Assembly: GCF_027580225.2 (NCBI RefSeq)
Contig: NC_073358.2
Coordinates: 25,074,501 to 25,138,500, forward strand
Source of the DNA: Misgurnus anguillicaudatus
Lineage: Eukaryota; Chordata; Actinopteri; Cypriniformes; Cobitidae
DNA: 64,000 nucleotides
Direction of reading: 5' to 3'
The stretch's first letter is position 1; every line of letters starts with the position of its first letter. The notes below the pieces were generated by a model. It made no database searches and was not told the origin of the DNA. It saw nothing but the letters and a program-made list of their open reading frames with translations. Made by a program: the position numbers and the translations under genes. This document shows positions 13,598 to 24,823 of the stretch, one piece after another.

Positions 13598-13822
13598 TTC
13601 TCATGGCAATTTGTACAAATTTTGCAAGGTGGCAAATTCGAACAACCATATTCATACATTTTTGCATGATTTGCTTTAGCCCTTGTGGCGTTGGGGTTAG
13701 AGGGTGGGTTTTGTTATTGTTTTTTTAATGATAACTGTATGTCTTTGTACAATTCAATTTGTACGAATTCATAAGAGTTAGTCAACTCGTAAAATGCATA
13801 CAAATTCTTGTGAGATCAGGCT
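13598..13822. mobile_element. P3-family MITE (CTGATCTCAC end)
   Basis: Inverted arms share TTTGTAC and CGTAAAATGCATACAAATTC motifs, and the right end is GTGAGATCAGG. The left end, TCTCATGGCAATTTGTAC, matches the inverted right side of the copy at 37196-37437. The core has GGGGTTAGAGGGTGGG. Confidence 0.7.
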
Positions 13823-14410
13823 GCTAAGTCTGCTTAGGCATCTCAAAACTATTGACAAAATAGCTTTCACTTTCTTTGAACGCATTTACAGTGTGAATGA
13901 GGCTGTAAAATAAATCACTGTGAAAATTTTACTTGCAACCTTTTACTTTAATAGTGATGAAACAATTTTTCTGTATTTACAGAAATATACATATTTAACT
14001 GTATTTACAACATGTTGTGTGTTCAGCAAAAGCCTTTTACTTTAAAGTTTTACATTTTGTCCGTTTCTGTATTACATGGGAATCAAACCCACAAGCATGG
14101 GATTGCAAGCTCTGTGTTTACATAGTGTGGCTACTGTATACAAACACTATTGCACATTTCTTTTAAAAGAACAAGATACATTTTTCTGGTCCAATAGCAA
14201 TGTGAAGACTTTTGTGTTTTAAAATGTACCCTTTTTCTGAGCTACTAAATTTCTGAGCTACTAAACCCCTACCATGAGTGTTTTCTGTTGTTGTTGCTAA
14301 TATTTAAAAAAATTTTAATCTGTATTTAGACAATTTTGATTCTCGTCACATTGACAATTAATATTAAAATCAATGCAGATCTCACAAATTACACTTTTTA
14401 CTACAGATAC

Positions 14411-14816
14411 TGGCTGTTTCTCAATATGCGTTCTTCAGCGATCTTGCGTTCTTGTGTTCTCGCTCTACGTCATCATTAACCTTCAAAGTTCAATTCCAAT
14501 TTTCAAGAACACAAGTACAGAGGACGCACGAAAATACCATGATGTGTTTGAAAATACCCTGATGTGTTCTTGATATCGAGGATGCAGGGAGTGCGGACTT
14601 GCGCGCTGAAATCGCTTTACACCCTAGAAGTCATTGCGGCAAAACAATGGCAGGGGTCAGGTGACCAACAGGAAAATTGCACACATCTCAATTCTCACAA
14701 GTGCGTTTTGTGTTCTCGTGACTTTCTGAGTTCGTTCTTTCAAGATCACCTGGCAAGACCGATCTCCACGAGAACGCAAGTCCGTTCTTTACGCTCTTGG
14801 AATTGAAAAACAGCCA
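14411..14816. mobile_element. TIR element (TGGCTGTTTCTCAAT ends)
   Basis: TGGCTGTTTCTCAAT at the left is mirrored by ATTGAAAAACAGCCA at the right with one mismatch. The interior repeats TTCTTG/TTCTCG words in both orientations, as in subterminal transposase-binding clusters. There is no coding capacity. Confidence 0.8.
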
Positions 14817-14918
14817 CTGTGAAGCCTTAAAATTTAAACTAAAGTTACAGGTCATATCAACAAGGAACAATTCAGACTTGCCATTTAATATGCATTAACT
14901 CTATTTATAGAAGATTTC

Positions 14919-15060
14919 CACTGTAAAAAAATGCTATATGAAGTTTAAACAACTTAATGATGCAAGTCAGTTAAATATACTTTTTTAAAGTTTTGACTTA
15001 ACAAGTTGAAATTGTTTCACTTAATTTGTTAAAATATATGTTGATTTTTTTTTAACAGAA
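14919..15060. mobile_element. MITE fragment (CACTGTAAAAAAATGCTA)
   Basis: It opens with CACTGTAAAAAAATGCTA and then AAGTTTAAACAACTTAATGA, shared with inverted or partial copies at 22750-22934 and 27551-27708. The right end is degraded around TTTTTTTTTAACAG. Confidence 0.65.
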
Positions 15061-15111
15061 TTACTGTTTTAAGCTCATTTGTGATTTATGATTCTGTTAT
15101 CTCACTTTCAG

Positions 15112-15783
15112 ATCTCTCGTGCACAGAATGTTTGGCAACTGAAATTATTTGCGCGAAAATAGCAAAAAACTAATTTAGATGGAATAAATTTTACTGAGCA
15201 ATGAGGTCTTTGATGACGTGATCGAATAGCAACTAGCGCAGAATGAGATGCGTGCAAAAAAACTACAAGTTTTCTTATCATTTAAAATGAAGACATCCTG
15301 AACACCATGCAGCGTATAAGAAAGACATGGCAACGGCGATCCTGGGTATTTGTCTGCTGAATGCAGAAGCACAGACTTTAGCTCTTCATCTCATGCAACA
15401 GATGAGAAGAGGAATGAGAAGAGAAAGACTTCTTAGAACCAGTACAATCACAAACACACTTATATTAAAAAACCGTTTATTAACAAAAGCTTTTTCCTCT
15501 GTCTTGATCCTATCAACTTTGCTGCCGTCTCACTCTCTCTGTCTGTTCGTGCTTGACCGTGCACGCAGGCGCACGTCCGCTGCTCTACATACAGTACAGT
15601 GCTGCATAAGTATGTACGTTTCTTAAGGCAGAGTAATAAATAGGTTATTTGCATTTTGTGCAGGAAAGATGGGATTACTATGCCTTTAGCCAAGACTCAT
15701 TTATGTGGTCGAATGTAAATGGTTTTAACAAGTCAGATAGCTTTCTGATTAGAGAAGTGACCAGGTGTAAAAAGGCCCTTTAA
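15112..15783 (+). mobile_element. Left-truncated relative of the 7889-8505 element, with a small reading frame
   Basis: The right 140 bp (CATTTATGTGGTCGAATGTAAATG through ACCAGGTGTAAAAAGGCC) matches the end of the 7889-8505 element. Upstream, 15327-15626 is an open frame starting MATAILGICLLNAEAQ followed by an Arg-rich stretch (QQMRRGMRRERLLR). This could be the N-terminal remnant of a transposon protein. I do not recognise the family, and the left TIR is missing. Confidence 0.45.
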
Positions 15784-15879
15784 TAACTGCTGAAATGTTT
15801 AAAAAAAATTATGAAATAAATATATAGTAAAAAGGACATTCTGATAATGTAACTTGTGCAATAGTGAGAAAATTGGCAA

Positions 15880-15990
15880 AATAATTAGGAAAATTAAAAA
15901 TGAAAAAAAATTTGTGCGGTTGTTCGGTATCCTGTTGTTTCATTTTATTCGACTTCAACCAAGAATGTTCCTTTCGGTGCATCTCTAATT
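15880..15990. mobile_element. hAT-like end fragment (TTCGGTGCATCTCTAA)
   Basis: The terminal TTCGGTGCATCTCTAA is the inverse of TTAGAGATGCACCGAA, a familiar hAT-type terminus in vertebrates. The preceding TGTTCGGTATCC and ATTCGACTTCAACCAAG fit the same family. Only the end is present. Confidence 0.55.
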
Positions 15991-15999
15991 ATTATGATA

Positions 16000-17639
16000 T
16001 GTCATTGTGATAAGATTATAACACTTGAAAGCAGAGAAACCAAATAGTTAGTTCACATTGCCTCAGCAAACAGGACCAGATACTTTCAGGACTTTCAACA
16101 GTATTAATAATACATTTATTACAGTGTTAGCCATGCTAGTGTATGGAAATGCCTGTTATGTTTTCCAACATTCTGAACCAATAGTTTGTTGTTGTTTGAT
16201 AAAAGAGTGTAATCATGTTATCAACAGCCTTTAAGATGATAAACCATACGCAAGAAAATTTTCGATTTCGCTTTTGCCAAAGTTCACGTTTGTTCAATAA
16301 ACTTCAAAATTGTTTTATACAGTGTTGTGTAGGGATATTTCAACACTTTGAATTTATTGTGGGTTTTTTTGTTATTTTATTGTGTTAGTTTTTAAGGTCT
16401 TGAGTGTAACATTTAATCTTGATGCTGAGTTTTTTTTTTCTGAATAATTTTCCCAAGTTCAAAACCTTATTGTGAACTCTAATTTTGCTCATGCGTACCA
16501 CAGGTTTTTTATGACTCTGGGTGCATGTGTGTCCAGCTTACACATTAGCAGCGTAATACAATCAGGAATGCACCTGTCCTGTCCGTGTTTATCCGAGTCA
16601 TTTTCACTGACCTCAGTTAAGCGCTATGGAATATCCTCTTATGCAATCCGACCAACAAAGTTGTAGGGTCTTACATTATTTATTTTAATCAGCCATCTTT
16701 TTGCCCCCAAAACACAAACTCTCAATTAAGAGAAACTAGAAGCTCTGCATTGCTCTGGCAAACGATGAGTAGCTCAGATTTCTCCACTCTTTTCTCCCTG
16801 TCACAAGGTTAGCAGTGCAAAAACACTGTTTCCCCTTAGTCCAGCACTTACACAGAAACTCTATCTGGAGACGTGCGGACACTTTAATGCCACCAGACCT
16901 GAAGTGCTTGAAGCTCCTATTTTTTCCACATACGTTTTAGCACTGATTCATTTTAAGCCCCCCCCCCCCACCACCACCACCACCACCACCCTTAAGAGCA
17001 AGATAGAGCATGTTAGACTAAAACCAGTGACCTTCACATTCGGCAAATAAGTCAGACCGCTGCTACTGGTTCTTCCCATTCTTTTGTATTGTTTGTAATG
17101 TGCTTTAGGAACAGGTGCCTCCCCGCTCAATGGCTTCTAGTTGGTTTTGTGTTCTCTTTTTGTCTCTCAATTGAAAGCATGTATTAAGAGACATGCGTCC
17201 ATCAATAAACACACCGATGAAGAGAGTTTTCATTGTAGCCTCCATCTGAATCTGGATGTATGCATTTTCCACTTATATTTCTTTCATTGTGCGATTAATG
17301 AATACAGTTCGTATATGTCCAGTGCTCACGTCAACATGGGAATAAAACATGGCATTGTGTTAGCGCAACATCCGAAGCCTATTTTAATAGTCGGCATGCA
17401 TGAAGGTGAAACGCAGGCATTGTTCTCTCTTTGCAAGGAGCACCTGCTATTTTCTGCACTAGCAGATTTCTTTTTGACAACTACCAGCATTGGTACCAGA
17501 AACTGAATTATTCACATCAAAAATCCCAAAGAGACAGTACAATGAGCCCTATCCATGGTGAATACGCAGGTAGGGCTCAGGAGAGACGAGAAAGGGGGGG
17601 CTCTTCAGTTTCCATTCTCTTCTTCTCGTGTCATATTTT
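16000..17639. other. TE-poor unassigned sequence
   Basis: No transposon ends were recognised apart from the microsatellite at 16959. It contains the longest open frame of the window (17141-17506, 121 codons), but this has no recognisable domain and is probably chance. Confidence 0.3.
16959..16990. repeat. (C)n(CCA)n simple repeat
   Basis: A C run followed by about seven CCA/CAC trinucleotides. Confidence 0.9.
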
Positions 17640-18200
17640 TGTGGCCTTGAAGTCTCTATAGAGTGGGTCTCCTGCTCTCCTGGTTTTGTTTATGGATCAT
17701 TGGTTGTTTACTATAAAGCCAGCAGCAGCCTGGAGAGATGTGGGAGATGTTTTATCTCTTGTCAGGGCCTGCTTCAATTAAATTAATGGATCCATTCAGC
17801 TCGCTCTTTCCTCCTTTCAGGCACAGCCAGAGAATACATTAAAAGATCTTATGCCTCAAGATGGTGCATCATGGTATTAGCTAGGCCAGATATTTTCTCT
17901 CCCAGCTAGCTTGCTTTTCTGTCCCAAATAATTAATGAGAATTTTATCTTAATAACGTGAGGTTTTATTAGCCGAGGTGCTGCATTAACAAATAAAATGC
18001 CTCGTGAATTTCTTTATTCATTTTTGTTTTTATAGATCATAATTTTCAGCTTGATTTTTATTTCATGCTGAATAATTAATCAAGTATTTTAAATAAATAT
18101 ATAAAGTTGAGTATTTCATATATATTTATGTGATTTGCTGTCAAAAATAATTGTTTTATGTCCAAATAAAGCAGTAAAGACTAATTTGAAGCAATAGTGA
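17640..18200. promoter_or_regulatory. Candidate conserved non-coding element with homeodomain-like sites
   Basis: This stretch is free of recognisable repeats and is dense in TAAT/ATTA cores, for example CAATTAAATTAATGG near 17775, AATAATTAATGAG near 17926 and CTTAATAACG near 17949. These are mixed with balanced-composition DNA such as AGCCAGCAGCAGCC. That texture is typical of vertebrate developmental enhancers, but conservation and activity are inferred, not shown. Confidence 0.35.
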
Positions 18201-19365
18201 AAATATTTCAAGCACCACCCGGCAAATACCTTTAAAAAATAACCTCTACTCATCTCTCGCTGTACTCAACTTTTTTCATATGACATATCAACTCCTAAGC
18301 AAAATAGATGTTTTAAGGAAAGTCATCATGAGATAGCTGTGAAAAACGCAGTAAAGAGTGTGAGGTAAACCAAACCAGGATGACCAGCTAAAATTACTAA
18401 TTGGTTTACTGATCAGTTGTACTTTGTTCGATTGATTTGCAATTAATTCTGGTTTGTGGTTCACAGAAGACAGAGCTTGGCGCCAACCTTGGAGGCGACT
18501 GATACTCTATACTCACCAGGAGAACGAAGGAGGTGAATATCAATACGTTGTTGTGAATCTGGGCTCAGATTTGCGCTAAGAGTGTCTTCCTCTTTCCTTG
18601 CGGGCGGCAGGCTCGGTCCACGGAGAGAGTAGATTCTGTTCGTCGTGAAAATATACACTTTGATATGTTGAAAGTCATACAGACTTTGTTTGTCCTACTG
18701 GCCCGTGCTATTAATGGACATCTGTGCGTATAGCTACTGTATTCCAATAACCTTGAAATGTCATATAAACCTTCTTCAAAGTCCCATTTATATTCAATGA
18801 AGAATATAGGTTACACGTACAGGATTTTTCAATTTAAATTCTTTTAAATAAATGAGTTATATATTATTTAAATTTACATTTAATGGAATTTACTGTAGCA
18901 TTTGTTTTTTATGTTTATCACATATCGGAGACTTATTCATTATCTCTGTCATTTATTAATAAGTGTAGTAATTGAAACCTTGCACAGCAGGTGCACCAAC
19001 TTACAGTATAGTGTGCTGCCAGGTTGCAGGAACTTCTCATTGAATAATTATTTCAGCACTAATGTAACATACTGTACAGTGATTTATAAAAACATGCTAA
19101 ACTACATACTAAATAGTGAATTTCTCATGTAATATAGTGAGTTTTTAAAATGACGCCTGGCTAACTAGTTAACTTCCGGTCTGTGCTTGTTTATCTGTCT
19201 GGCTAAACTGACCTCTGGAACAAATTCAGTACCTTCTGGGAAAAAAATCGGTTTTCAAAAGACAATGGGAGACATTGACCATGGATCACTGCAGATTTGA
19301 CAGCCAGGCAAAACGTAAGGATCATTGTATACAATAATTTTACATAGTAAATATGATATGTACAG
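18201..19365. other. Unassigned sequence with a CpG-rich patch
   Basis: 18470-18640 is CpG-rich and includes GCTTGGCGCCAACCTTGG and GGAGGCGACTG, resembling the start of a retroelement leader. No flanking LTR pair was found, so I do not assign it. Confidence 0.3.
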
Positions 19366-19816
19366 TACTGTGCAAAAGTCTTAGGCCACCATGCCACCAA
19401 GAGATATGTTGTTTTTGCAATAGTGATCATATATTATTATTTCTCTGTCTCTTTATTAGAATTCAACCAGAAAATACAAGAAAATGTGTATGTAGTATTA
19501 AAAACAGTATAAAAGTATAAGCTGAAGTGTCACGTGTTTAGGATAAACTCCTTTTCCACTTGAGCAATAGCAGGCAGGCAGGATCTCTTAAACCTAAATT
19601 AAATTAAATCCTAATTTCTAATTTTCAATCAAATGACTTCCTCAAAAAAGATGTGCTCAAGATGTGTTTAGTACCAAGAGAGGTCACACTAAATAGACTG
19701 ATGCCTGAAGAAGACATTTAGTTCTGAAAATGTTTTTGTTTTTTAAAAGTGTACATATTTACTGTATTTATGTTTGTATATTAATTAAAAGAGTAAAAAA
19801 TAAATATGGATGGATT

Positions 19817-19970
19817 AGGGATGCATAACGATTAATCGTGATTAATCTAAAGCAGAATAAAAGTTTTTGTTTAACATCATATATTTGTGTGTACTGTGTA
19901 TAATAATTATGTATTAAATAAATAAATATATAAATATGCCCACATGCTTGTATAATTTTAAGAAAAAAAA

Positions 19971-20065
<95 letters not shown>

Positions 20066-20226
20066 ATTTATATTTAGATATGATATAAATTATACATAAA
20101 TATACAAATGTATACACATGTAAACATTTCTTAAATATATACATGCATGTGTGTGCATTTATCTATACAAAGTTATTATATACAGTTCACACACATACAT
20201 GATGTAAAAAAACTTTTATTCTGCGG
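19817..20226. mobile_element. Nested hAT-like element (AGGGATGCATAACGATTAATC)
   Basis: It begins AGGGATGCATAACGATTAA followed by TCGTGATTAATC and AAAAGTTTTTGTTTAACATC. The far side has ACATGCATGTGTGTGCATTT and AAAAACTTTTATTCTGC. The final right terminus is missing. It lies inside the Tc1-type element, so it inserted later. Family recognition is from general knowledge of fish genomes. Confidence 0.65.
19974..20061. repeat. (AT)n microsatellite, ~88 bp
   Basis: Uninterrupted AT dinucleotides. The (Tyr-Ile)n open frame across it on the minus strand is artefactual. Confidence 0.95.
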
Positions 20227-20399
20227 ACATTAAAACTTTGCTATAACAACAAAGCTGGTGATGGTGGCCTAAGACTTTTGCACAGTATAGTGAAAATATA
20301 GCTTCCCTTGTTGGCAAATGTCATTTACACTAGCTCCGCCCACCAATGTCTGGTCGGAGCACTAAAGTTTAAAAAAGATGCACTGCAATTAATGGCTTC

Positions 20400-20478
20400 A
20401 GTGGCGCAGGCAGTAGTGTGTTGCTTGTGGTACTGACTTTTGATGTGATGTCACTGGTCTAAATCCGCCTTTTGCCAG
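20400..20478 (+). repeat. Possible tRNA-derived SINE head
   Basis: GTGGCGCAGGCAGTAGTGTG resembles an RNA polymerase III A box and TGGTCTAAATCC, about 50 bp later, resembles a B box. The arrangement suits a decayed tRNA-derived SINE rather than a working tRNA, since no cloverleaf could be drawn. Confidence 0.4.
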
Positions 20479-20574
20479 CCTCGCTCTTCTCCCTTCAGTC
20501 TATCCCTATCACTTATCACATCGAAAGGGCATTTTATTTTCAATAAAAATGAAGAAAATCTTTGAAAACTGGAA

Positions 20575-21010
20575 ATAACGTGCCTAACGGGTGTTTATTA
20601 AGAATTGCAGTATTTAATGGATAGGGTTGGGGGTCGGTATAGGGAGGGTTTTTATTCTCTCAATAATGCAGCATCTATTTAATAATTTTAATAAATAAAA
20701 TAATTTACACTTTGTTATTATTGCATCCTGTTAATCTACAAAAATAACAAACATATCTGCCAATATATATAGCATCTAATTACTATTTACACTTATAATT
20801 TAATTGTTTAAATTTCCACCTGCTGTAAATAGCATATCGCTAAAATGATGACATTGTCACTTTTTAGAAAATATCTTTATATTTTTAACTGTAAATAGCA
20901 CCCATAGCTATTTGCACTAAGTGTAAATAGCTAGCTTTTGCTGTTTGCACTTTGTGTAAATTAGCACTATATGCACTTTTAAATAGCCGCTGCCTAACAA
21001 ATTTGTCGCA
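20575..21010. repeat. Dispersed element with repeated TGTAAATAGC motifs
   Basis: TGTAAATAGC or close variants occur at about 20825, 20892 and 20923, with shorter forms nearby. GCTATTTGCACTAAGTG runs straight into its near-inverse. The left part has GGATAGGGTTGGGGGTCGG. This pattern resembles a cyprinid dispersed repeat, but the ends are not defined. Confidence 0.5.
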
Positions 21011-21179
21011 GAATTTGTAGCAACTTTTTAACATTCATATTTCCATTATTCTATTAGACTTTAAAACTTGTTGTAAGAACTAATTTGACATTAGCAGTGT
21101 GCTTAGTGGTATAATAATTAATCAATAACATGTATAAATAACTAAAATGATAATTTTTTTTTTAATGATCAAACATCTA

Positions 21180-21560
21180 AAATCTTGCTAAAATCCGGTC
21201 GATCGTAACGCCATTCATTTGTCTCACTCAAATAAAGGCAGATTTCCTCCACTCAGTCTGCGGAGGAAACTGAGATAAGAGAGGAGGGGTCTGACCACAG
21301 ACGCCTTCACAGTCGAGACTGCTAGCTTTTTAGCGCTGGCCGCGCAGTGATCTGGTTACAGCGTCATGAATGTGAGTCCTTAGCCGGCACATTAGAGCCA
21401 TGCAAGCAGCCTCCCCAGAGAGGAAGGGCCAGGTTTACTGACTCCAGCTCAGAAAGAAGCCACTATCTGTCTCGCTGTGGCTGCCACATCAACCATCAGC
21501 TTGGGCTGTGATCCACAGTGCAGACTGTCTGAGATGGAGGAAGCCAAAACTCAGTTGACA
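21180..21560. other. Balanced-composition unique sequence
   Basis: GC content is higher than in the surroundings, with words such as GCGCTGGCCGCGCAG and no repeat or long open frame. It could be an untranslated exon or a regulatory element; nothing in the sequence decides between them. Confidence 0.25.
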
Positions 21561-21839
21561 GGGCCATGAAAACTGTGTCTGGATTCTATCAGCCTTTGGG
21601 AATAGTGGGCATCCCGAACCCAAAGATATTAAGAATTGTTAATGGGGAAGATATTACAGCCAGACTGAAATATCACATAGAGGATGTAAGCGATAAACAA
21701 TACAGAGGCTTTCTGCAGCACAGAGATGTGATGGAAATAAAACTTAAATAATAAAAGTATATTTATGCTAATGCTGTTATAATAATACAGTATGTGGGCA
21801 GACATAGGGATAGTAGATGGATATGCTATCAGAAAAATT

Positions 21840-22078
21840 ACTCAAAAAATGGTCCCAAGCTGTCACTTGGGGTGGTGCTGTTTAAAAAAATCAAAATATG
21901 TACTATTTAGGTGCAGAAACATTTGGTGCCAATATGTGTCTTTGAGGTACTAATATGCGCCAATGGTATGTACATCTAAGTTACTAATTTGAACCCTTTA
22001 GTTGCAAAGGTGTACTTTTTGAAAGGGCACTGACTCAGTGACAGCTATCATTTATAGACAATTTCTTCTGACAGTGTA
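21840..22078. mobile_element. Decayed MITE (CTGTCACTTGGGG...CTGACAGTGTAG)
   Basis: It contains AAGCTGTCACTTGGGGTGGT, GGTGCCAATATGTG, TTGAGGTACTAATATG and an end TTCTTCTGACAGTGTAG. The wording matches the family seen again at 58848-58990, and both copies are diverged. Confidence 0.55.
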
Positions 22079-22239
22079 GTATAGTGTTACAGGGAAGTGA
22101 TTTTGACCAAACAGGTCTGTGCATTGAAACATTTCAGAAATGCAACCTCAGAATCCTAAACATGAGCAATCAGAGCAAGGCAATAATCTATTGAGATTTA
22201 CTGTTTTTGTGCACCCCTGACCCATCCAGTGACCCCTAA

Positions 22240-22510
22240 CATCCAGGTCAAACATAGCAGCAGGTCTTTAAGTTCACCCCTCGAATAAATCCCGGGCCTG
22301 GATAAGAGACCTCATCATTCTATTGATAAAAGTATTGATTCATGTACGGCTAATTAGTAGCCATTCAGGAGCCAAATTGAATATACACCCATTTTGTAGA
22401 TAAGATGCTGTATAGACTCCTTCTGTGCTGAATGAATTACAGCCCGAGCTAATGATAGATACGTGATGCCCTAATAAACAGCATGAAGGTAGTGAAGGGT
22501 GAAGTTATCA
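22240..22510. promoter_or_regulatory. Candidate conserved non-coding element
   Basis: Repeat-free sequence with homeodomain-type cores (GGCTAATTAGTAGCC, GAGCTAATGATAG), a GATA-like word (GATAAGATG) and the near-palindrome GGCTAATTAGTAGCC. This is inference from texture only. Confidence 0.3.
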
Positions 22511-22749
22511 GAGCTGTGTGGTTTCATCTAATTTTACCCATCAGTGCGTTTGTGTTTCATTCTAATGATGCTCACCTTTCATTTGCTTGCTGTCGTTTGC
22601 ATCATTGAGAGGACTTATTGGGAAAATAACTTGGTGTTCTTGTACCTGGATTATAATTATTTTATACACACATTTGTTATGCATAATTTGCAGATAAAGC
22701 TGAATCACTGTACTGTATATGAATTATTTGAGTGAATTGTTGGTGGTGC

Positions 22750-22934
22750 TTTTAAATTACTAAAAAGTGATATATCATATCAAAGTATACTTTCATGTTA
22801 CTTTAACTTAACAAATAAGGGTAAACAATTTCAACTTGTTTTTATAAGTTATGTGAACTTATCACATGTCAAAACTTGCATTGACCTACATAATTAAGTT
22901 GTTTAAACTTCATGCTGCATTTTTATGGTGTATG
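22750..22934. mobile_element. MITE fragment, inverse orientation to the 14919 copy
   Basis: The right end AATTAAGTTGTTTAAACTTC then ATGCTGCATTTTTATGGTGTA is the inverse of the 14919 copy's opening. The left end is lost. Confidence 0.55.
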
Positions 22935-23011
22935 TGGCATGCATAAAAAATCCATAATATGTGTTTGTGTATGCCATCAAAGAAGTTGATAAAATAATCA
23001 AAGACATTGCA

Positions 23012-23209
23012 CACTGTAAAAAATACTTTGCTGCCTTAAAATGTTTTCTTGAATCAACTCAGATTTACAAGTCATTTCAACTTACCATTATTTATCTTGA
23101 CTAGATGAGTTGTTATAACTACAGGTGAGTTGTTATAACTTATAAAATTAAGTTGACTTTTCTCAATTTAAAAAAAAATTTAAGGCAGCAAAGTATTTTT
23201 AACAGTGCA
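23012..23209. mobile_element. Palindromic MITE (CACTGTAAAAAATACTTTGC)
   Basis: GCACACTGTAAAAAATACTT and AAGTATTTTTAACAGTGC form inverted termini, followed inward by TGCTGCCTTAAA and TTTAAGGCAGCA. The interior GATGAGTTGTTATAACT matches the copy at 12839-13051. Confidence 0.88.
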
Positions 23210-23387
23210 GATATGTGGGAATTTATCTTTGTCTATAAGCAAATAAATGTGAACAAACACTAAAGAGCTGAAATCAACTTAACCATTTTTTCTGAACTGT
23301 CTTTCTACGGCTTGCCATCCGCTTAACACAATGCAGGTGTTTTTAGTAACAAAATTAGAAAAACTATCATTGGGAGAAACTTAAACA

Positions 23388-24096
23388 ATGCTTAAACAAT
23401 GCCAACATCATATGCCAAACCTGGTAGTAGACTCAGGAACAGAGCTGTGTGCCCGTTCCAATGATGTCTTCAAGCCTTTAGCTGTTACTCTTGGGTTCTT
23501 CTTTACTTCATTGAGTATTCTGCATGGTGTCTTAGGAGTCATCTTGACTGTGCGTCCACTTCTAGGAAGGGTAGCTACAGTATTTAACTGTCTCCATTTA
23601 TAGACAATTTGTCTAAGTGTAGACTGATGGAGGTCTAAACATTTTGAGATTGTTTTGTATCCCTTTTCAGCCATATGGAGTGCAACATCTCTTTATCAGA
23701 TATCTTTATAAGAGCAAGGTTCAAAAGAGCTGATGCTTCTTAAGGACAGCAATCTTAAAATGTGTGAGTGTCTTAATATCTATCAAAGTTGCACTAAACC
23801 ACACATTTAAACTAATTTTATTAATTGGACTCCAGTTTGCCAGCTTCTGACAAAAAAAGCTTTCAATAAAGTAAATAGTACATGGGCTCACTTACATTTT
23901 CCTCCAGCACTGTGAATGTTTAATGGGTGTTTCCAAAAAAGACACAAGAAACTGGAATTATTTATGTCTTGTGAGCTTATGCACATCGTGTTTGTTTATT
24001 GTTGTGACCTATGAGGATCAGATAACATTTTATGGCAAATCACTGTAGAAAACCAGTTGATTCCTAGGGGTTCACATACCTTTTCTTGCCACTGTA
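23388..24096 (-). mobile_element. Truncated Tc1-like transposon
   Basis: The right terminus GTTCACATACCTTTTCTTGC followed by CACTGTA is a recognisable Tc1-type inverted repeat ending in TA. It is followed, reading leftwards, by an untranslated leader and the transposase N-terminus. The left half of the element, including the catalytic domain and the second TIR, is missing. Confidence 0.85.
23408..23674 (-). pseudogene. Tc1-like transposase, N-terminal fragment
   Basis: The minus-strand reading of 88 codons shows a Tc1-family paired/HTH DNA-binding region. A first helix-turn-helix around GYKTISKCLDLHQSTLRQIV is followed by a GRPR-like linker seen as LPRSGRTVKMTP, then a second HTH-like part (NEVKKNPRVTAKGLKTSL). 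Tc1 transposases are usually about 340 residues and carry a DDE catalytic domain after this point. Here the frame stops after TTRFGI and no catalytic part was seen further left, so the copy is dead. Its 5' end faces the TIR at 24096. Confidence 0.85.
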
Positions 24097-24142
24097 GATT
24101 CTTCAGAAGCTTTTAGCATATAGCTATCAGGGGAGACTGTCC

Positions 24143-24823
24143 CTGTGTCTCAATTCGTTCCCTAGCTACCGAGGTCGTCGATCAGTATATCGTGTACACA
24201 GGTTCGGGCACTGGTAAGGACCCTAGCTCACTTGACATTGGGACACTGTTCACTTATTTTTCTGTTACATGGCTGGTTAAGTGCGTTGTAATCACACAGC
24301 TGTTACTCATCAACAACCGGCAAAACCAACATCTCTCTGACTTAATTTTAAAAACAGTACATTGTGAAAAATGCTGTCATTATTCTCTTACATATCTATG
24401 CATAAAATTGGAGGAATATAATTACATTTTAAATGTAATATATTTACAATTTTAAATAAATATTATTATTTTAAATATTGAGTAGCCTAGATTGTGGTCC
24501 CTTACTGTGTAGCAATGTGTGTTTATATTTACAACTAAAACAAACGTTTGTCTTTATAAAAGTTCTGTAACATTTCATAAAGTTTATTGAGTTGGATCAC
24601 GTGATGTTCGGTTGGCGAGCTTCAGAAGAGGTCACGTGATTTCCGGAGGGGGAACATAGGGATCATCGATGCTCACTGGTTTTTGCGTTGCATTGTGGGA
24701 ATTTTTAGGGAACGGACGTTCCAGTGCACTGAACGGATTTTGTGATTGAGACAGCCCTTAAAATGGCCGACTCCCTGATCAGTCCCCTGACTACTGAACA
24801 AGGGAGCTGATTGAGACACACGG
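24143..24823. mobile_element. TIR element (CTGTGTCTCAATTCG ends)
   Basis: The left CTGTGTCTCAATTCGTTCCC matches the inverse of the right GGGAGCTGATTGAGACACACGG with a few differences. CpG-rich subterminal blocks (GATCACGTGATG, AGGTCACGTGATTTCC) lie in the right half. It has no transposase; the 24192-24455 open frame has no domain. Confidence 0.75.

Larger units (their letters stand above)
19366..20287. mobile_element. Tc1/mariner-type TIR element, interrupted
   Basis: The ends TACTGTGCAAAAGTCTTAGG and CCTAAGACTTTTGCACAGTA are perfect inverted copies flanked by TA, the Tc1/mariner target duplication. The inversion continues into CCACCATGCCACC and GGTGATGGTGG. No transposase remains. The interior holds a second element and an (AT)n tract, which account for much of the length. 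Confidence 0.88.

Noticed and set aside
17141..17506. Longest open frame in the window (121 codons)
   Set aside because: No recognisable domain, no splice-site or promoter context that could be argued, and the length is within chance for this much AT-rich sequence.
18470..18640. Possible retroelement primer-binding site (CTTGGCGCCAACC)
   Set aside because: No upstream LTR, no paired downstream LTR and no gag or pol frame; the match to a tRNA 3' end is too short.
19914..20144. Tyr-Ile repeat protein on the minus strand
   Set aside because: Pure translation of the (AT)n microsatellite.
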